Assembly (NCBI GenBank): GCA_030024085.1
Contig: JASEJE010000001.1
Span: forward strand, 124,001-188,000
Source: Bacillota bacterium
Lineage (GTDB): Bacteria > Bacillota > SHA-98 > UBA4971
Length of the DNA stretch: 64,000 nucleotides
Reading direction: 5' to 3'
This document shows, piece by piece, positions 9,144 through 17,790 of the stretch. How positions within the stretch are numbered: position 1 is the stretch's first letter; each line of letters starts with the position of its first letter. The notes beneath the pieces are model-generated. The model saw only the letters and a program-made list of their open reading frames with translations, made no database searches and was not told the DNA's origin. A program made the position numbers and the translations under genes.

Positions 9144-9570
9144 GGCACCAGCGCGGCAACGCGGCAACGCGGTGATGCGGTAAGGAGATAGCGCGTGGAC
9201 CCGTCGCAGTGTCGGCCGGCTGAACACCTCTCCACCGGACCATATATGACATGCGGGGCAGGAGAGGCGTGTGGGCCAGACGACTGGGAGGCCGGAAGGT
9301 TGGGGACCCCGCCTCGCGGCCTCTTACAGACGGGACTACCTATTGAGGGACGTGCCTCGGGGGCAGGCTGCTGGTACTCTGGGGTGTAAGTCGCTCTCTG
9401 GTCGGCAGACGGGAAGGCCCTGGGTAAGGGGCCTTCCCATCTTCTCACCCGAGTCTTGCGAAATCGATCAGCATGCACCTGCTCGCCGAGGCTCTCTTCC
9501 AACGCGTGACACCGGGAGTTGCAGATACACCGCTATCCAGGGACGGCGCAGGCGGGATATCTACACCTGC
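9144..9570. other. 427-bp convergent intergenic region, possibly structured
   Basis: The region lies between the 3' ends of mazF (plus) and gntP (minus). It begins with direct repeats of GCGGCAAC (about 9152-9172) and is GC-rich with several short inverted repeats. A strong hairpin is annotated at 9411-9438. Open frames here look like chance. I could not match it to an RNA family. Confidence 0.35.
9411..9438. terminator. Perfect 10-bp hairpin, possible bidirectional terminator
   Basis: GGGAAGGCCC (9411-9420) pairs with GGGCCTTCCC (9429-9438) around an 8-nt loop. The plus-strand sequence after it is pyrimidine-rich (ATCTTCTC) but is not a true T run. The convergent position between mazF and gntP suits termination. 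It lies 268 bp beyond mazF. Confidence 0.45.
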
Positions 9571-10947
9571 CTAGAAGATGAAGCTGGCGACTACAAGCGC
9601 GACAAGCGATACAGCCCAGCCGAGGGTCGTTGGCACTGACCAGGTCATTATCTGCTCCTTTACGTCCTCGATGCCGAGTAGCCTGTTAACTACCCAGAAG
9701 TAGCTATCGTTGAAGTATGAGAACACCATTGCGCCCAGCGTAGCTGCCTGGGCTGCCAGGACTGGGTTGACATTCAAACTGGACAGAATGGGTGCCGTGA
9801 TGGACGCTGCGGTGATCATGGCGACGGTGCCACTTCCCTGGACCAGACGGACGAGTGTAGCGACGGCAAATGGGAGGATGATGGCAGGCAGGGCGGAACC
9901 CGCTATCTTCTGTGCTATGAAATCCCCCACACCGCTGGACCTTAGCACCTGGCCCAGGGCGCCGCCAGCACCCGTCACCAGAATGATGATTCCGGCCGAC
10001 GCAACGCCTTCCTCGACCCGCCTGAGAACGTCCTTGCGTGGAGACTGGCCCATCAGCCCGTAAATGGCGATGATGAGTCCAAGTGCTACTGCTATTATGG
10101 GGTTGCCAAGGAAGATCAGGAAGTTGGCTACTGAACCGCTGGCTTTTACTGCGGTGAGAACGGTGTTGAGGAGGATCAGTACCACTGGAACCAGGATCGG
10201 GGCGAACGAGATGAACGTGCCAGGTAACGCCCTCTCTTCCTCGCTGGTTGCCGCAGTCTCAGTAACCTGCACAGGTCTAGACCCTCCAGCAAAGCGTTGC
10301 CACCCGAGGCCATCGGCTGTCGGCACCTGAGGTATCTTGCGTCCGAGCCATTTGGCATATATGACTCCTGCAACAGTAACCGGCACTGCGAAGACGAGCC
10401 CCCACAGAATCATGAGGCCGACGTCGACTCCGAAGATCCCTGCTACTGCCAGTGGTCCGGGTGTCGGGGGAACTGCATGATGGGTTGCAACGAGACCCAC
10501 TGCCAGCGACACACCGAGGGCCACCACCGATTTGCCGGTGCGACTCGAGAGAGCCTTCGCAATTGGGGCCAGGATCACAAAACCGGAGTCGCAGAAGATG
10601 GGAATCGACACGACGTAGCCCGTCGCTGCGAGAGCCCACTCTTCCTTGTCACGGCCGAGGTAGCGCAAAAAGGTTCTGGCCATCCTTTCTGCCGCCCCCG
10701 ACACCTCCAGGATTCGACCCATCATGACGCCGAAGCCGATTACGATGCCTATGCTCCCGAGGGTGTTACCAAAGCCTGTAGTGATCGCCTTCGCCACGTC
10801 GGTGGCAGGCATACCTCCGATCAAGCCGACTAAGGCGGCGGCAATGATCAAAGCGAGAAACGCATGGATCTTTGTCCGGAGAATGAGGTAGACCAAAGCA
10901 GCGACGCCGATGATGAGACCTACAATCATCTGGGTTCCCGAAGGCAT
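9571..10947 (-). CDS. GntP-family sugar-acid permease
   Basis: A 458-residue inner-membrane transporter with about 12 predicted helices. Gluconate-permease family signatures include GFGNTLGSIGIVIGFG near residues 58-73, SIPIFCDSGFVILAP, and HHAVPPTPGPLAVAG. GntP proteins import C4-C6 sugar acids by proton symport. It is the last gene of the deoR-dtnK-pdxA2 cluster, so a four-carbon acid such as D-threonate or D-erythronate is the inferred substrate rather than gluconate. Confidence 0.88.
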   Translation of the reverse strand: MPSGTQMIVGLIIGVAALVYLILRTKIHAFLALIIAAALVGLIGGMPATDVAKAITTGFGNTLGSIGIVIGFGVMMGRILEVSGAAERMARTFLRYLGRDKEEWALAATGYVVSIPIFCDSGFVILAPIAKALSSRTGKSVVALGVSLAVGLVATHHAVPPTPGPLAVAGIFGVDVGLMILWGLVFAVPVTVAGVIYAKWLGRKIPQVPTADGLGWQRFAGGSRPVQVTETAATSEEERALPGTFISFAPILVPVVLILLNTVLTAVKASGSVANFLIFLGNPIIAVALGLIIAIYGLMGQSPRKDVLRRVEEGVASAGIIILVTGAGGALGQVLRSSGVGDFIAQKIAGSALPAIILPFAVATLVRLVQGSGTVAMITAASITAPILSSLNVNPVLAAQAATLGAMVFSYFNDSYFWVVNRLLGIEDVKEQIMTWSVPTTLGWAVSLVALVVASFIF

Positions 10948-11010
10948 ACTTGTCCCCTCCTCGGACGGAAGTTTGGCCTGGTTTCACCTTGTACTCGTTC
11001 TCGTCCCGAA

Positions 11011-12030
11011 CTACGCCCTTCTTACCTGCGAGTACCGCGCAGCTACCCGTATCGCCTCCTCCATGCTGACAGCGCTGGCCACGCCTCGGCCGGCTATGTC
11101 AAACGCTGTGCCATGATCAACCGACGTTCGTAGGAAGGGCAGGCCGAGCGTGACGCTAATGGTTCTCTCGAAGTCGAGAGTCTTGGTCGCTATATGACCC
11201 TGATCGTGGTAGAGAGACAGAATAGCGTCCCACTTGCCCTGGAGACCTAGATGGAAAACTGAGTCTGCGCTCACTGGCCCGACAGCATCGATCCCATCCG
11301 CCCGGGCCTGCTCAATTGCAGGGGAAATCTCGCGGATTTCCTCGTCACCGAAGAGACCACCCTCACCCGAGTGCGGGTTCAGTCCGGCGACTGCGATCTT
11401 TGGTTTAGAGAACCCGAGATCCCTTAGCGCGGATGAGACCTGCTTCAGTGTTTCGTACACTCTCTCCTTTGTCACTGCTCGGATAGCATCCATCAGTGAC
11501 AGGTGGCGTGTCAGGAAAAAGACCCGAAGGTTTCTCACCGTGAACATCGTAAGTGCAAACGGGGCACCAGTCATGCTTGCATACATCTCCGTGTGACCTA
11601 TGAACGGGATGCCCGCAGCCTTGATGGACTCCTTGTTTATCGGAGCGGTCGCCACGGCGTCAATCGCCTTGTTGAGACCGAGTTCAATGGAGAGCCTTAC
11701 ACACTCGTAGGCAATTCTACCCGCTGCGGCCTGGACTTTTCCGAATTCGACTGTGGCGTTCTCGTCATGGGTCGCCGACAGCAGGTCGATGGTTCCCGGT
11801 CGGAACCTGCCCTTGGACGGAACGTCGATGAGGTTGAAGTCGACGCGTGCCCCCAGAATCGAGGCTGCCCGCTCGAGGGATATGGGCATACCGATGACCA
11901 CAGGGAGGCAGATGTCGTATAGCTCACGGTTCGTGAGAGCCTTCACCACAATCTCTGGGCCTACTCCAGCGGGGTCGCCCATGGTTATGCCTATTGCAGG
12001 CTTTTCGTCGGAAACCGAGCTTATAGTCAT
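11011..12030 (-). CDS. pdxA2: PdxA2-type four-carbon acid 4-phosphate dehydrogenase
   Basis: A 339-residue member of the PdxA family. The start GITMGDPAGVGPE, the metal-binding histidines in GHTEMYA and YHDQGHI, and NPHSGEGG are all present. PdxA2 enzymes oxidise and decarboxylate D-threonate or D-erythronate 4-phosphate to dihydroxyacetone phosphate. That role is preferred over pyridoxine synthesis because the gene sits between a DUF1537 kinase and a GntP permease. I use the ATG at 12030. The frame can also start at a GTG (12081) touching the dtnK stop. Confidence 0.85.
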   Translation of the reverse strand: MTISSVSDEKPAIGITMGDPAGVGPEIVVKALTNRELYDICLPVVIGMPISLERAASILGARVDFNLIDVPSKGRFRPGTIDLLSATHDENATVEFGKVQAAAGRIAYECVRLSIELGLNKAIDAVATAPINKESIKAAGIPFIGHTEMYASMTGAPFALTMFTVRNLRVFFLTRHLSLMDAIRAVTKERVYETLKQVSSALRDLGFSKPKIAVAGLNPHSGEGGLFGDEEIREISPAIEQARADGIDAVGPVSADSVFHLGLQGKWDAILSLYHDQGHIATKTLDFERTISVTLGLPFLRTSVDHGTAFDIAGRGVASAVSMEEAIRVAARYSQVRRA

Positions 12031-12080
12031 GAGCAAGCCATTCCTCTCATTAGAGTCTTCCTCCTCCGTCGGCCTACGCA

Positions 12081-13430
12081 CTACGAGCTATCGCGCCATC
12101 CCGTGCTGCATTGCAGAAGGTGGCAAACGCACTGCACTGCTGCGTCTTCTCCACCAACCAGACCACCCTTGGTAACAAGCTTGAGTCCCTCATGTGGCCC
12201 GCCAACTACAGTCCCGAAGGCGGCAAGCGGCAGGATTTCCATGCTGACCTCTATGCCCGCAGCGCCCATCTCTTCGAGCACCGCCAGCGTAATGTCCCCT
12301 CCTGTTACATACAGCCCCGCTATCTCCTGCTTTGCGCTCTCCAGGACCGTCCTGGCGATTCGGCCGAGGCCCGAAGACAGATTCGCAGCCGACGTGCCCA
12401 TGGCACGGCTCATTTGCCTGTCCAGACCCGCCAAGTCCAGAGTATCCTCTTGGGTCGAGGATGATGTCACGATGACTACCATGTCCTGGGACGCTCTGGC
12501 CGATATGGCGCCGAGCACCCTTTCCACAGCGTCCCTTACCATAGTTTCTGAGCGTGGCAACTCTCCTGCCGCTAGAGCACTCGCATCAACGGGTATGGTT
12601 GCGTTCGGAAGCGTGTCCTTGAGACGCCTTATCTGGGTACGCGTGAGAGGAGTCACGCTGCCGACCACAGCTAGCACCACTCGTCCTCGTCTACCAGGTA
12701 TGCTGTGGCTGGGGCCAAGGGTGCTGGATGCTACCGCAGTGGAAGCGGTGAAGGGGCCGGGATCCACTGCAAGCACGCGAAACGGAAGATGCGATGCGGC
12801 CCTGGCGATGGTCTCGATCTCGTCGTCGGTCGTAGCATCGACGACGACTACCTGCGCACCGGAGGACCGAGCCTCGACCAGATGTTGCAGGGTGTTTTCC
12901 CATCCGCGCAACACGTCCCCGAGGTGAATACTCGTGACCTTGCGGTTCGTTCCTTCTTGGATGAGGGATGGGACGTGAGATTTCGAGACAGGTGTGCGTG
13001 GATCCTGCGCCACAGGCGTTTTCTCGAGAGGGATCCCATTGACTATCTGATAACCGCCAACGGTGATCCGGCCCGATTTAGGAAAGGCAGGGACCACGAC
13101 GGCCATTTCAACACCGTTCAGTTCGTCCAGCGCAGCATCGATCTCAGCGGCCACGTTGCCCCGGAGAGTAGTGTCTATCCTCTTGCTGAACTGCGATGCG
13201 CCTTTTCCCTTGAATCGGGAAAAGCACATGCGGACCCGTGCGTACGCCTCGTCGGCCGGCAGTGCGCGGCTGTTAGAGGAGACGATAAGCGCATCGTATG
13301 GGGGAGTCGCCGGCAACACGTCGAGCCGCTCCGGCCTCAGTGTCGCCGCGCGAAAGCCCCGGGCAGCGAGAAGCGCGCCGGTAGCGTTCGCCCCCGTCAA
13401 GTCGTCGGCAACAGCGAAAAGCCTGACCAT
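12081..13430 (-). CDS. dtnK: Four-carbon acid sugar kinase (DUF1537)
   Basis: A 449-residue ATP-dependent kinase with an N-terminal substrate domain (AVADDLTGANATG, then KRIDTTLRGN) and a C-terminal nucleotide domain (VTGGDITLAVLEEMG, GTVVGGPHEGLKLVTKGG). The family phosphorylates D-threonate, D-erythronate or related acids at O4, making the substrate for PdxA2. Exact specificity cannot be fixed by sequence reading. It follows deoR by 7 bp and abuts pdxA2. Confidence 0.87.
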   Translation of the reverse strand: MVRLFAVADDLTGANATGALLAARGFRAATLRPERLDVLPATPPYDALIVSSNSRALPADEAYARVRMCFSRFKGKGASQFSKRIDTTLRGNVAAEIDAALDELNGVEMAVVVPAFPKSGRITVGGYQIVNGIPLEKTPVAQDPRTPVSKSHVPSLIQEGTNRKVTSIHLGDVLRGWENTLQHLVEARSSGAQVVVVDATTDDEIETIARAASHLPFRVLAVDPGPFTASTAVASSTLGPSHSIPGRRGRVVLAVVGSVTPLTRTQIRRLKDTLPNATIPVDASALAAGELPRSETMVRDAVERVLGAISARASQDMVVIVTSSSTQEDTLDLAGLDRQMSRAMGTSAANLSSGLGRIARTVLESAKQEIAGLYVTGGDITLAVLEEMGAAGIEVSMEILPLAAFGTVVGGPHEGLKLVTKGGLVGGEDAAVQCVCHLLQCSTGWRDSS

Positions 13431-13437
13431 CGTGCGT

Positions 13438-14247
13438 TCACCCCGATGTAGCGCCGTCTTGTGTGGGACCAGGTTGAGACATGTGTCCCGGTCTGATAAC
13501 TCGCACTCCGAAATCCTGAATGGCCTGGAGCATGGTTACATCGGTCTTGTCGTCAGTCACTATCGCGTCCAATTCGCCGAAGGAGCAGACCTGGGCAAAA
13601 ACTTTCAGGCCGAACTTGCTATGATCTGCCAGAACCACCGGCTTTGACGCTGCATGGATGATAGCCCTCTTCAGGGGCACCTTGTTGATGTTGCGCGTCA
13701 TGATCCCGCTTCCCGGGTCGACGGCATCACAACCGATAAACGCGGTGTCCACGTGCAAAGAGGCAACCATGCGTTCTGCTACCGGTCCCATCATGTTATA
13801 GACGCTGCGTTGCACTTCGCCTCCTGTGCAAATCACCCTGATCCCCCGCGAATCCGCCAACTCGGCTGCAATCTTCAGGTCGTTCGTGACCACCGTCAGT
13901 TCCCTGAACGTGTGAAGCCTCTTCGCCAGCGCAAAGGTGGTGGACCCCGCATCAAGGATGATCGCGTCGCCTTCGGATATCAACCCAAGCGCGGCTTCCG
14001 CAATTCGGGCCTTCTCGTCAGGCAGGGAACTCGCCTTCGAAAAGTAAGGTACGTCGCGTGTGATCCCGCTTCTCAACATGGCTCCACCGTGGACGCGGAC
14101 AATCATCCCCGAGTCCTCAAGAGCCTTCAGGTCGCGGCGCACTGTCATTCGAGAAACACCGAACTTGGTTGCTATCTCGTCGACTCCGACCGCTCCGCGC
14201 GAGCTGATGTACTCAGCAATCAGGACCTGCCTTTCACTTGACAGCAC
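13438..14247 (-). CDS. DeoR-family transcriptional repressor of the sugar-acid operon
   Basis: A 269-residue regulator: an N-terminal winged helix (VDEIATKFGVSRMTVRRDLKAL) and a C-terminal sugar-phosphate isomerase-like sensor domain (DAGSTTFALAKRL, TNDLKIAAEL, FIGCDAVD). I set the start at the GTG at 14247, which has GGAGG upstream; the frame is open 33 codons further. DeoR proteins usually release DNA on binding a phosphorylated intermediate, here plausibly the DtnK product. It leads the operon and is likely autoregulatory. Confidence 0.87.
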   Translation of the reverse strand: MLSSERQVLIAEYISSRGAVGVDEIATKFGVSRMTVRRDLKALEDSGMIVRVHGGAMLRSGITRDVPYFSKASSLPDEKARIAEAALGLISEGDAIILDAGSTTFALAKRLHTFRELTVVTNDLKIAAELADSRGIRVICTGGEVQRSVYNMMGPVAERMVASLHVDTAFIGCDAVDPGSGIMTRNINKVPLKRAIIHAASKPVVLADHSKFGLKVFAQVCSFGELDAIVTDDKTDVTMLQAIQDFGVRVIRPGHMSQPGPTQDGATSG

Positions 14248-14548
14248 CCGTCGTCGAACCTCCAGACAGAGAGGGACCCCATGCAGCAATCGAGGACTTA
14301 CCAACCGAGGACTCGCTGTCGCGTCGCCCTGCCACGTGCGCGACACGGCAGTCAGAGGCAGCCACGTTCGATGCCGCAGGGCCTGTGTGTGATTGTGTGC
14401 GCTTTCGAGCGCATTAGCACTATTCGATGGCGCGACTAGAAATTCCTTCTGTAACGTATTCGATTTCTCGCTGTCCGCAAGCTATCCTGTGTTGGATTGT
14501 GTGAAGGATGTCAGTGGCGTGCGGGGTGTTTGCCAGATCACATCGCGT
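14248..14548. other. Intergenic region upstream of the deoR operon
   Basis: About 300 bp between hfq and deoR. On the minus strand a weak promoter-like pair (TTGCGG, 16 bp, TACGTT) lies near 14460-14487. A small hairpin (TGCGC with GCGCA around TCGAAA) lies near 14398-14413. Repeated CGAAA/CGAAT words could be operator half-sites. None is convincing, and no gene is supported. Confidence 0.3.
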
Positions 14549-14803
14549 TCACGAGTCGGGGTTATCCTCGCGCTCGCTCTGGGAAAGGAGTGCCACTGGG
14601 CGTGAGGGGGTGATGGTGGAGATGGCGTGCTTGTAAATGAGATCCTGCTTCGTGCCATCGGAGAGGATGACGGTGAAGCTGTCGAAGCCTTTCACGAGGC
14701 CTTTCATCTGGTAGCCATTGATGAGGTATATGGTGACCGGGATCTCCTGGCGCCTGACAGCGTTCAGGAAAACGTCTTGAAGGTTTGGCGACGGCTTGCT
14801 CAT
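14549..14803 (-). CDS. hfq: RNA chaperone Hfq
   Basis: An 84-residue Sm-like protein that forms hexameric rings and binds AU-rich RNA. The Sm1 motif region ([25 protein letters not shown]) and Sm2 (KHAIST) are intact, and the lateral-surface residues near the N-terminus are typical. I use the ATG at 14803 (MSKPSPNLQ), with GGAGG about 12 nt upstream. The frame is open 11 codons further. It follows miaA, the common order in Bacillota. Confidence 0.95.
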   Translation of the reverse strand: MSKPSPNLQDVFLNAVRRQEIPVTIYLINGYQMKGLVKGFDSFTVILSDGTKQDLIYKHAISTITPSRPVALLSQSEREDNPDS

Positions 14804-14866
14804 CTCGTCGTTCGTCCTCCCCATTGCGACATGCATTCCCCCGGCGATCGCGCTTGATGTAGCCTT

Positions 14867-15853
14867 CTACATCGCCGCGAGTTTTCCTCTGATGAGCGCC
14901 AGAACACAGGTGGCTGCCTCATTCACCGACGAAAGCATCCCGAGGTCGACCCATTCGATCCGCGGATCAGCGCGAAACCACGTGAGCTGCCGCTTGGCGT
15001 AGCGCCTGGTGTTTCGCTTGATGGTCTCCACTGCGTCCGCCAGCGAGCACTTCCCCTGCAGGTGCTCGACGATTTCTTTATAGCCCAGGGCTTGCCCGGC
15101 CGTGAGGGCCCGCTCGTACCCCCGTTCGAGAAGGCGCCGGGTCTCATCCACAAGGCCCTGCTCGATCATGGTGTCGCATCGTCGGTTTATGCGCTCATAG
15201 AGGGCCTCCCTGTCGCGGACGAGCCCTATCATCACCAGTCTATCAACGCGCATCTTCCCTCCCCCGCTCCTGCGCCACATCTCGGAGATGGGCCGCCCGG
15301 TGGTGGCGTGAACCTCAAGGGCGCGGATGATACGGCGCGCATCGTTGGGGTGTATCCGGCGAGCAGCCACAGGATCCACTTCCGCGAGCCTCGCATGGAG
15401 CGCCGGGGCGCCGTGCAGCTCGGCCTCCTCCTCCAGCTCTCTGCGCAGTTTGGGCGAGGCGCCTTCCCACGGAAATAGAAAGCCGTCAACGACGGCCTTT
15501 ACGTAAAGCCCGGTGCCGCCCACGAGAAGGGGAACTCGCCCGCGGGCGGCGATGTCGTCGATGGCGGCCCGTGCGAGTTCCTGGAATCGAGCCACGTTGA
15601 AGGTTTCGTTGGGGTCAACCACGTCGATGAGATGATGGGGCACCCGCGCGCGCTCCGAAGCGCTGGGCTTGGCCGTGCCGATGTCCATGTAGCGGTACAC
15701 CTGCATGGAGTCGCAGGACACGATCTCTCCGCCCAGCCTGGACGCGACCTCGATGGACACGTCGGTCTTGCCGACCGCCGTGGGGCCTACTATGACCACG
15801 AGGATGTCCGGAGATCGGTGACACGCAGGTTGTCGGTTCGAGGGCCTCGACAT
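14867..15853 (-). CDS. miaA: tRNA dimethylallyltransferase
   Basis: This adds a dimethylallyl group to N6 of adenosine-37 in tRNAs reading UNN codons, the substrate later methylthiolated by MiaB encoded in the same cluster. It has 328 residues. The P-loop GPTAVGKTD, SCDSMQVYRYMDIGTAKP, HHLIDVVDP and a central DARRIIRALEV segment are all typical. AAGGAG lies 13 nt before the ATG. It is 62 bp after mutL and 63 bp ahead of hfq. Confidence 0.95.
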   Translation of the reverse strand: MSRPSNRQPACHRSPDILVVIVGPTAVGKTDVSIEVASRLGGEIVSCDSMQVYRYMDIGTAKPSASERARVPHHLIDVVDPNETFNVARFQELARAAIDDIAARGRVPLLVGGTGLYVKAVVDGFLFPWEGASPKLRRELEEEAELHGAPALHARLAEVDPVAARRIHPNDARRIIRALEVHATTGRPISEMWRRSGGGKMRVDRLVMIGLVRDREALYERINRRCDTMIEQGLVDETRRLLERGYERALTAGQALGYKEIVEHLQGKCSLADAVETIKRNTRRYAKRQLTWFRADPRIEWVDLGMLSSVNEAATCVLALIRGKLAAM

Positions 15854-15915
15854 TTATTGCTTGTTGCTCCTTCGCACTCCCATTTCGATCTTCGGCATGC
15901 GGGCTGGCACGGATC

Positions 15916-17790
15916 TTACGTCCGGCGAAACGCCCTTTCCAGCTCCGCCCGGCTTATCCTGAGGACGGTGGGCCGCCCATGGGGGCACGAGTACGGGTCG
16001 CTCGCCCCCGAGAGATCCGCGAGGAGCCTTTCGATCTCCGGCGGTTCCAGGGCGCGGTGGGCCTTTACCGCAGCCCTGCACGCGACCTCCGCCGCGACAC
16101 GCGCGAGCAAATCCGCGACGTCGCGCCCGCTGCCCTCCGCGTCGTCACAGCACGCCTCGAGCGACTCCTGGACGACCCTGGCCACATCACAGGGCCCGCG
16201 CAAAGCGCCCAGCGCAGACGGAACGCCCCGGAGGAGCAGAGACGACGGCCCGAACGGCTCCAGCAGAAATCCGATCTTCGCAAGCTCTCCGAGGACCGCC
16301 GGGACGCGGGACGCCGCGCGCGGCGATAGCTCCAGCGTCGTCGGGATGAGGGTCTGCACCTCGGGCTTGCCGCTCGAAAGCCCGGCGAGGACCGCTTCAT
16401 ACAGGATGCGCTCGTGCGCGGCATGCTGGTCGATTATGACAAGGTCGTTGCCGTCTGTGGCGAGGATATACGTGCCCATGAACACTCCCAGCGGGGCAAA
16501 GCCTACCCGGGCCCCGTCTTGCACCCGGGGTCGGGAGGAGTGAGGGCGCGGTTGGAACCGGGCGGTCGCGCCTCGACTGGGGCTGGGGCCAGCATCGGCC
16601 TGGACATCCGGTGGGTGGAGACCGCCGCCATAGAGCGCCCCTGGCCCGTCCGTCCACGCAAGCTCCAGTCCGGTGGCGGGCGCGGCGTGGTAGCCGCCCG
16701 TGCTGTCGCGGGCGATTCCTGCGGTCGCGCCACCCGTCTCTGGGGCATGCCCGAGCTTCCGGCCGAGGTCCGGTGCCGCTCCAATGGAGCGCAGCGCGGA
16801 GGCCGCCGCCTGCGCGGCAAGCTGGAACACGTCGTGTCCGCCTGAGAACCTTACCTCCCTCTTCGCCGGGTGGACGTTCACATCGATCGACACCGGGTCA
16901 GTCGAGATCCACAGGAACACGGCGGGATACCTTCCAGGCGGAAGCCTCCTGCCGTACGCGTTCTCGATGACCCGCACGACCGCGGGTGCCGCCACGGGCC
17001 TTCCGTTCACGAAGACGCACTGGGTGTCGCGGCTGGCCCTCGTCACGTCGGGCGGCGATATGAACCCCTCGATACTCGTTCGCGGCGTGCCCGCCACGAC
17101 GGGAAGCAGGATCTTCGCGAGGTCCGCGCCGTAGATGGAGGCGATGGCCGCGCGCCTGTCCCCACCGTGTGTTCCCTGGGCCGGGAGCACATCCCGCCCG
17201 CCCCGGACGAGCCGGAACCTCACATCCGGCCATGCCATGGCCAGCCTTGCCACGACGTCGCGGACGTGGTCGAACTCCGTTGCCGGGCGCCTCTGGAACT
17301 TGCGCCTCGCAGGGGTGTTGAAGAAGAGGTCTCGACACGTCACGGCAGTGCCGACGGGTGACGGCGCGTCCTCTTCCAGCACCGCCACGCCCCCTTCCAA
17401 CACGATGCGGGTACCCGCCACGTCCCCGGTGCGACGTGTCACGAGCTCAACCTTCGCAACCGCCGCAATGCTGGCAAGGGCCTCCCCCCTGAACCCCATG
17501 GTGAGGACGCTGTGGAGGTCGGCGGCCGTGCGGATCTTGCTCGTAGCGTGCCTTCGGAACGCCATCTTCGCATCGCGCCTGCTCATCCCGGAGCCGTTGT
17601 CGCTCACCCTGATGAACTCGCCCGGCGCGCCGTGAAGCTCCACGGTTATGCCGGACGCCCCGGCGTCGAGGGAGTTCTCCACAAGCTCCTTCACGACCGA
17701 CGCCGGACGCTCGATTACCTCGCCCGCAGCGATCTTGTCGATGGTCTCGTCGTCGAGCACCACGATGCTTTCATCATGTCGCTCGCTCAT
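15916..17790 (-). CDS. mutL: DNA mismatch repair protein MutL
   Basis: A 624-residue GHKL ATPase. The N-terminal ATP site (IAAGEVIERPASVVKELVEN, DNGSGM, GFRGEALASI) is followed by a low-complexity linker (roughly residues 335-430) and a C-terminal dimerisation/endonuclease domain. That domain contains DQHAAHERILYE and a late GRPTVLRI, where endonuclease-type MutL proteins carry metal ligands. The ATG at 17790 overlaps the mutS stop by 4 bp (ATGA). I rejected a start 49 codons upstream because the conserved protein begins here. Confidence 0.95.
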   Translation of the reverse strand: MSERHDESIVVLDDETIDKIAAGEVIERPASVVKELVENSLDAGASGITVELHGAPGEFIRVSDNGSGMSRRDAKMAFRRHATSKIRTAADLHSVLTMGFRGEALASIAAVAKVELVTRRTGDVAGTRIVLEGGVAVLEEDAPSPVGTAVTCRDLFFNTPARRKFQRRPATEFDHVRDVVARLAMAWPDVRFRLVRGGRDVLPAQGTHGGDRRAAIASIYGADLAKILLPVVAGTPRTSIEGFISPPDVTRASRDTQCVFVNGRPVAAPAVVRVIENAYGRRLPPGRYPAVFLWISTDPVSIDVNVHPAKREVRFSGGHDVFQLAAQAAASALRSIGAAPDLGRKLGHAPETGGATAGIARDSTGGYHAAPATGLELAWTDGPGALYGGGLHPPDVQADAGPSPSRGATARFQPRPHSSRPRVQDGARVGFAPLGVFMGTYILATDGNDLVIIDQHAAHERILYEAVLAGLSSGKPEVQTLIPTTLELSPRAASRVPAVLGELAKIGFLLEPFGPSSLLLRGVPSALGALRGPCDVARVVQESLEACCDDAEGSGRDVADLLARVAAEVACRAAVKAHRALEPPEIERLLADLSGASDPYSCPHGRPTVLRISRAELERAFRRT

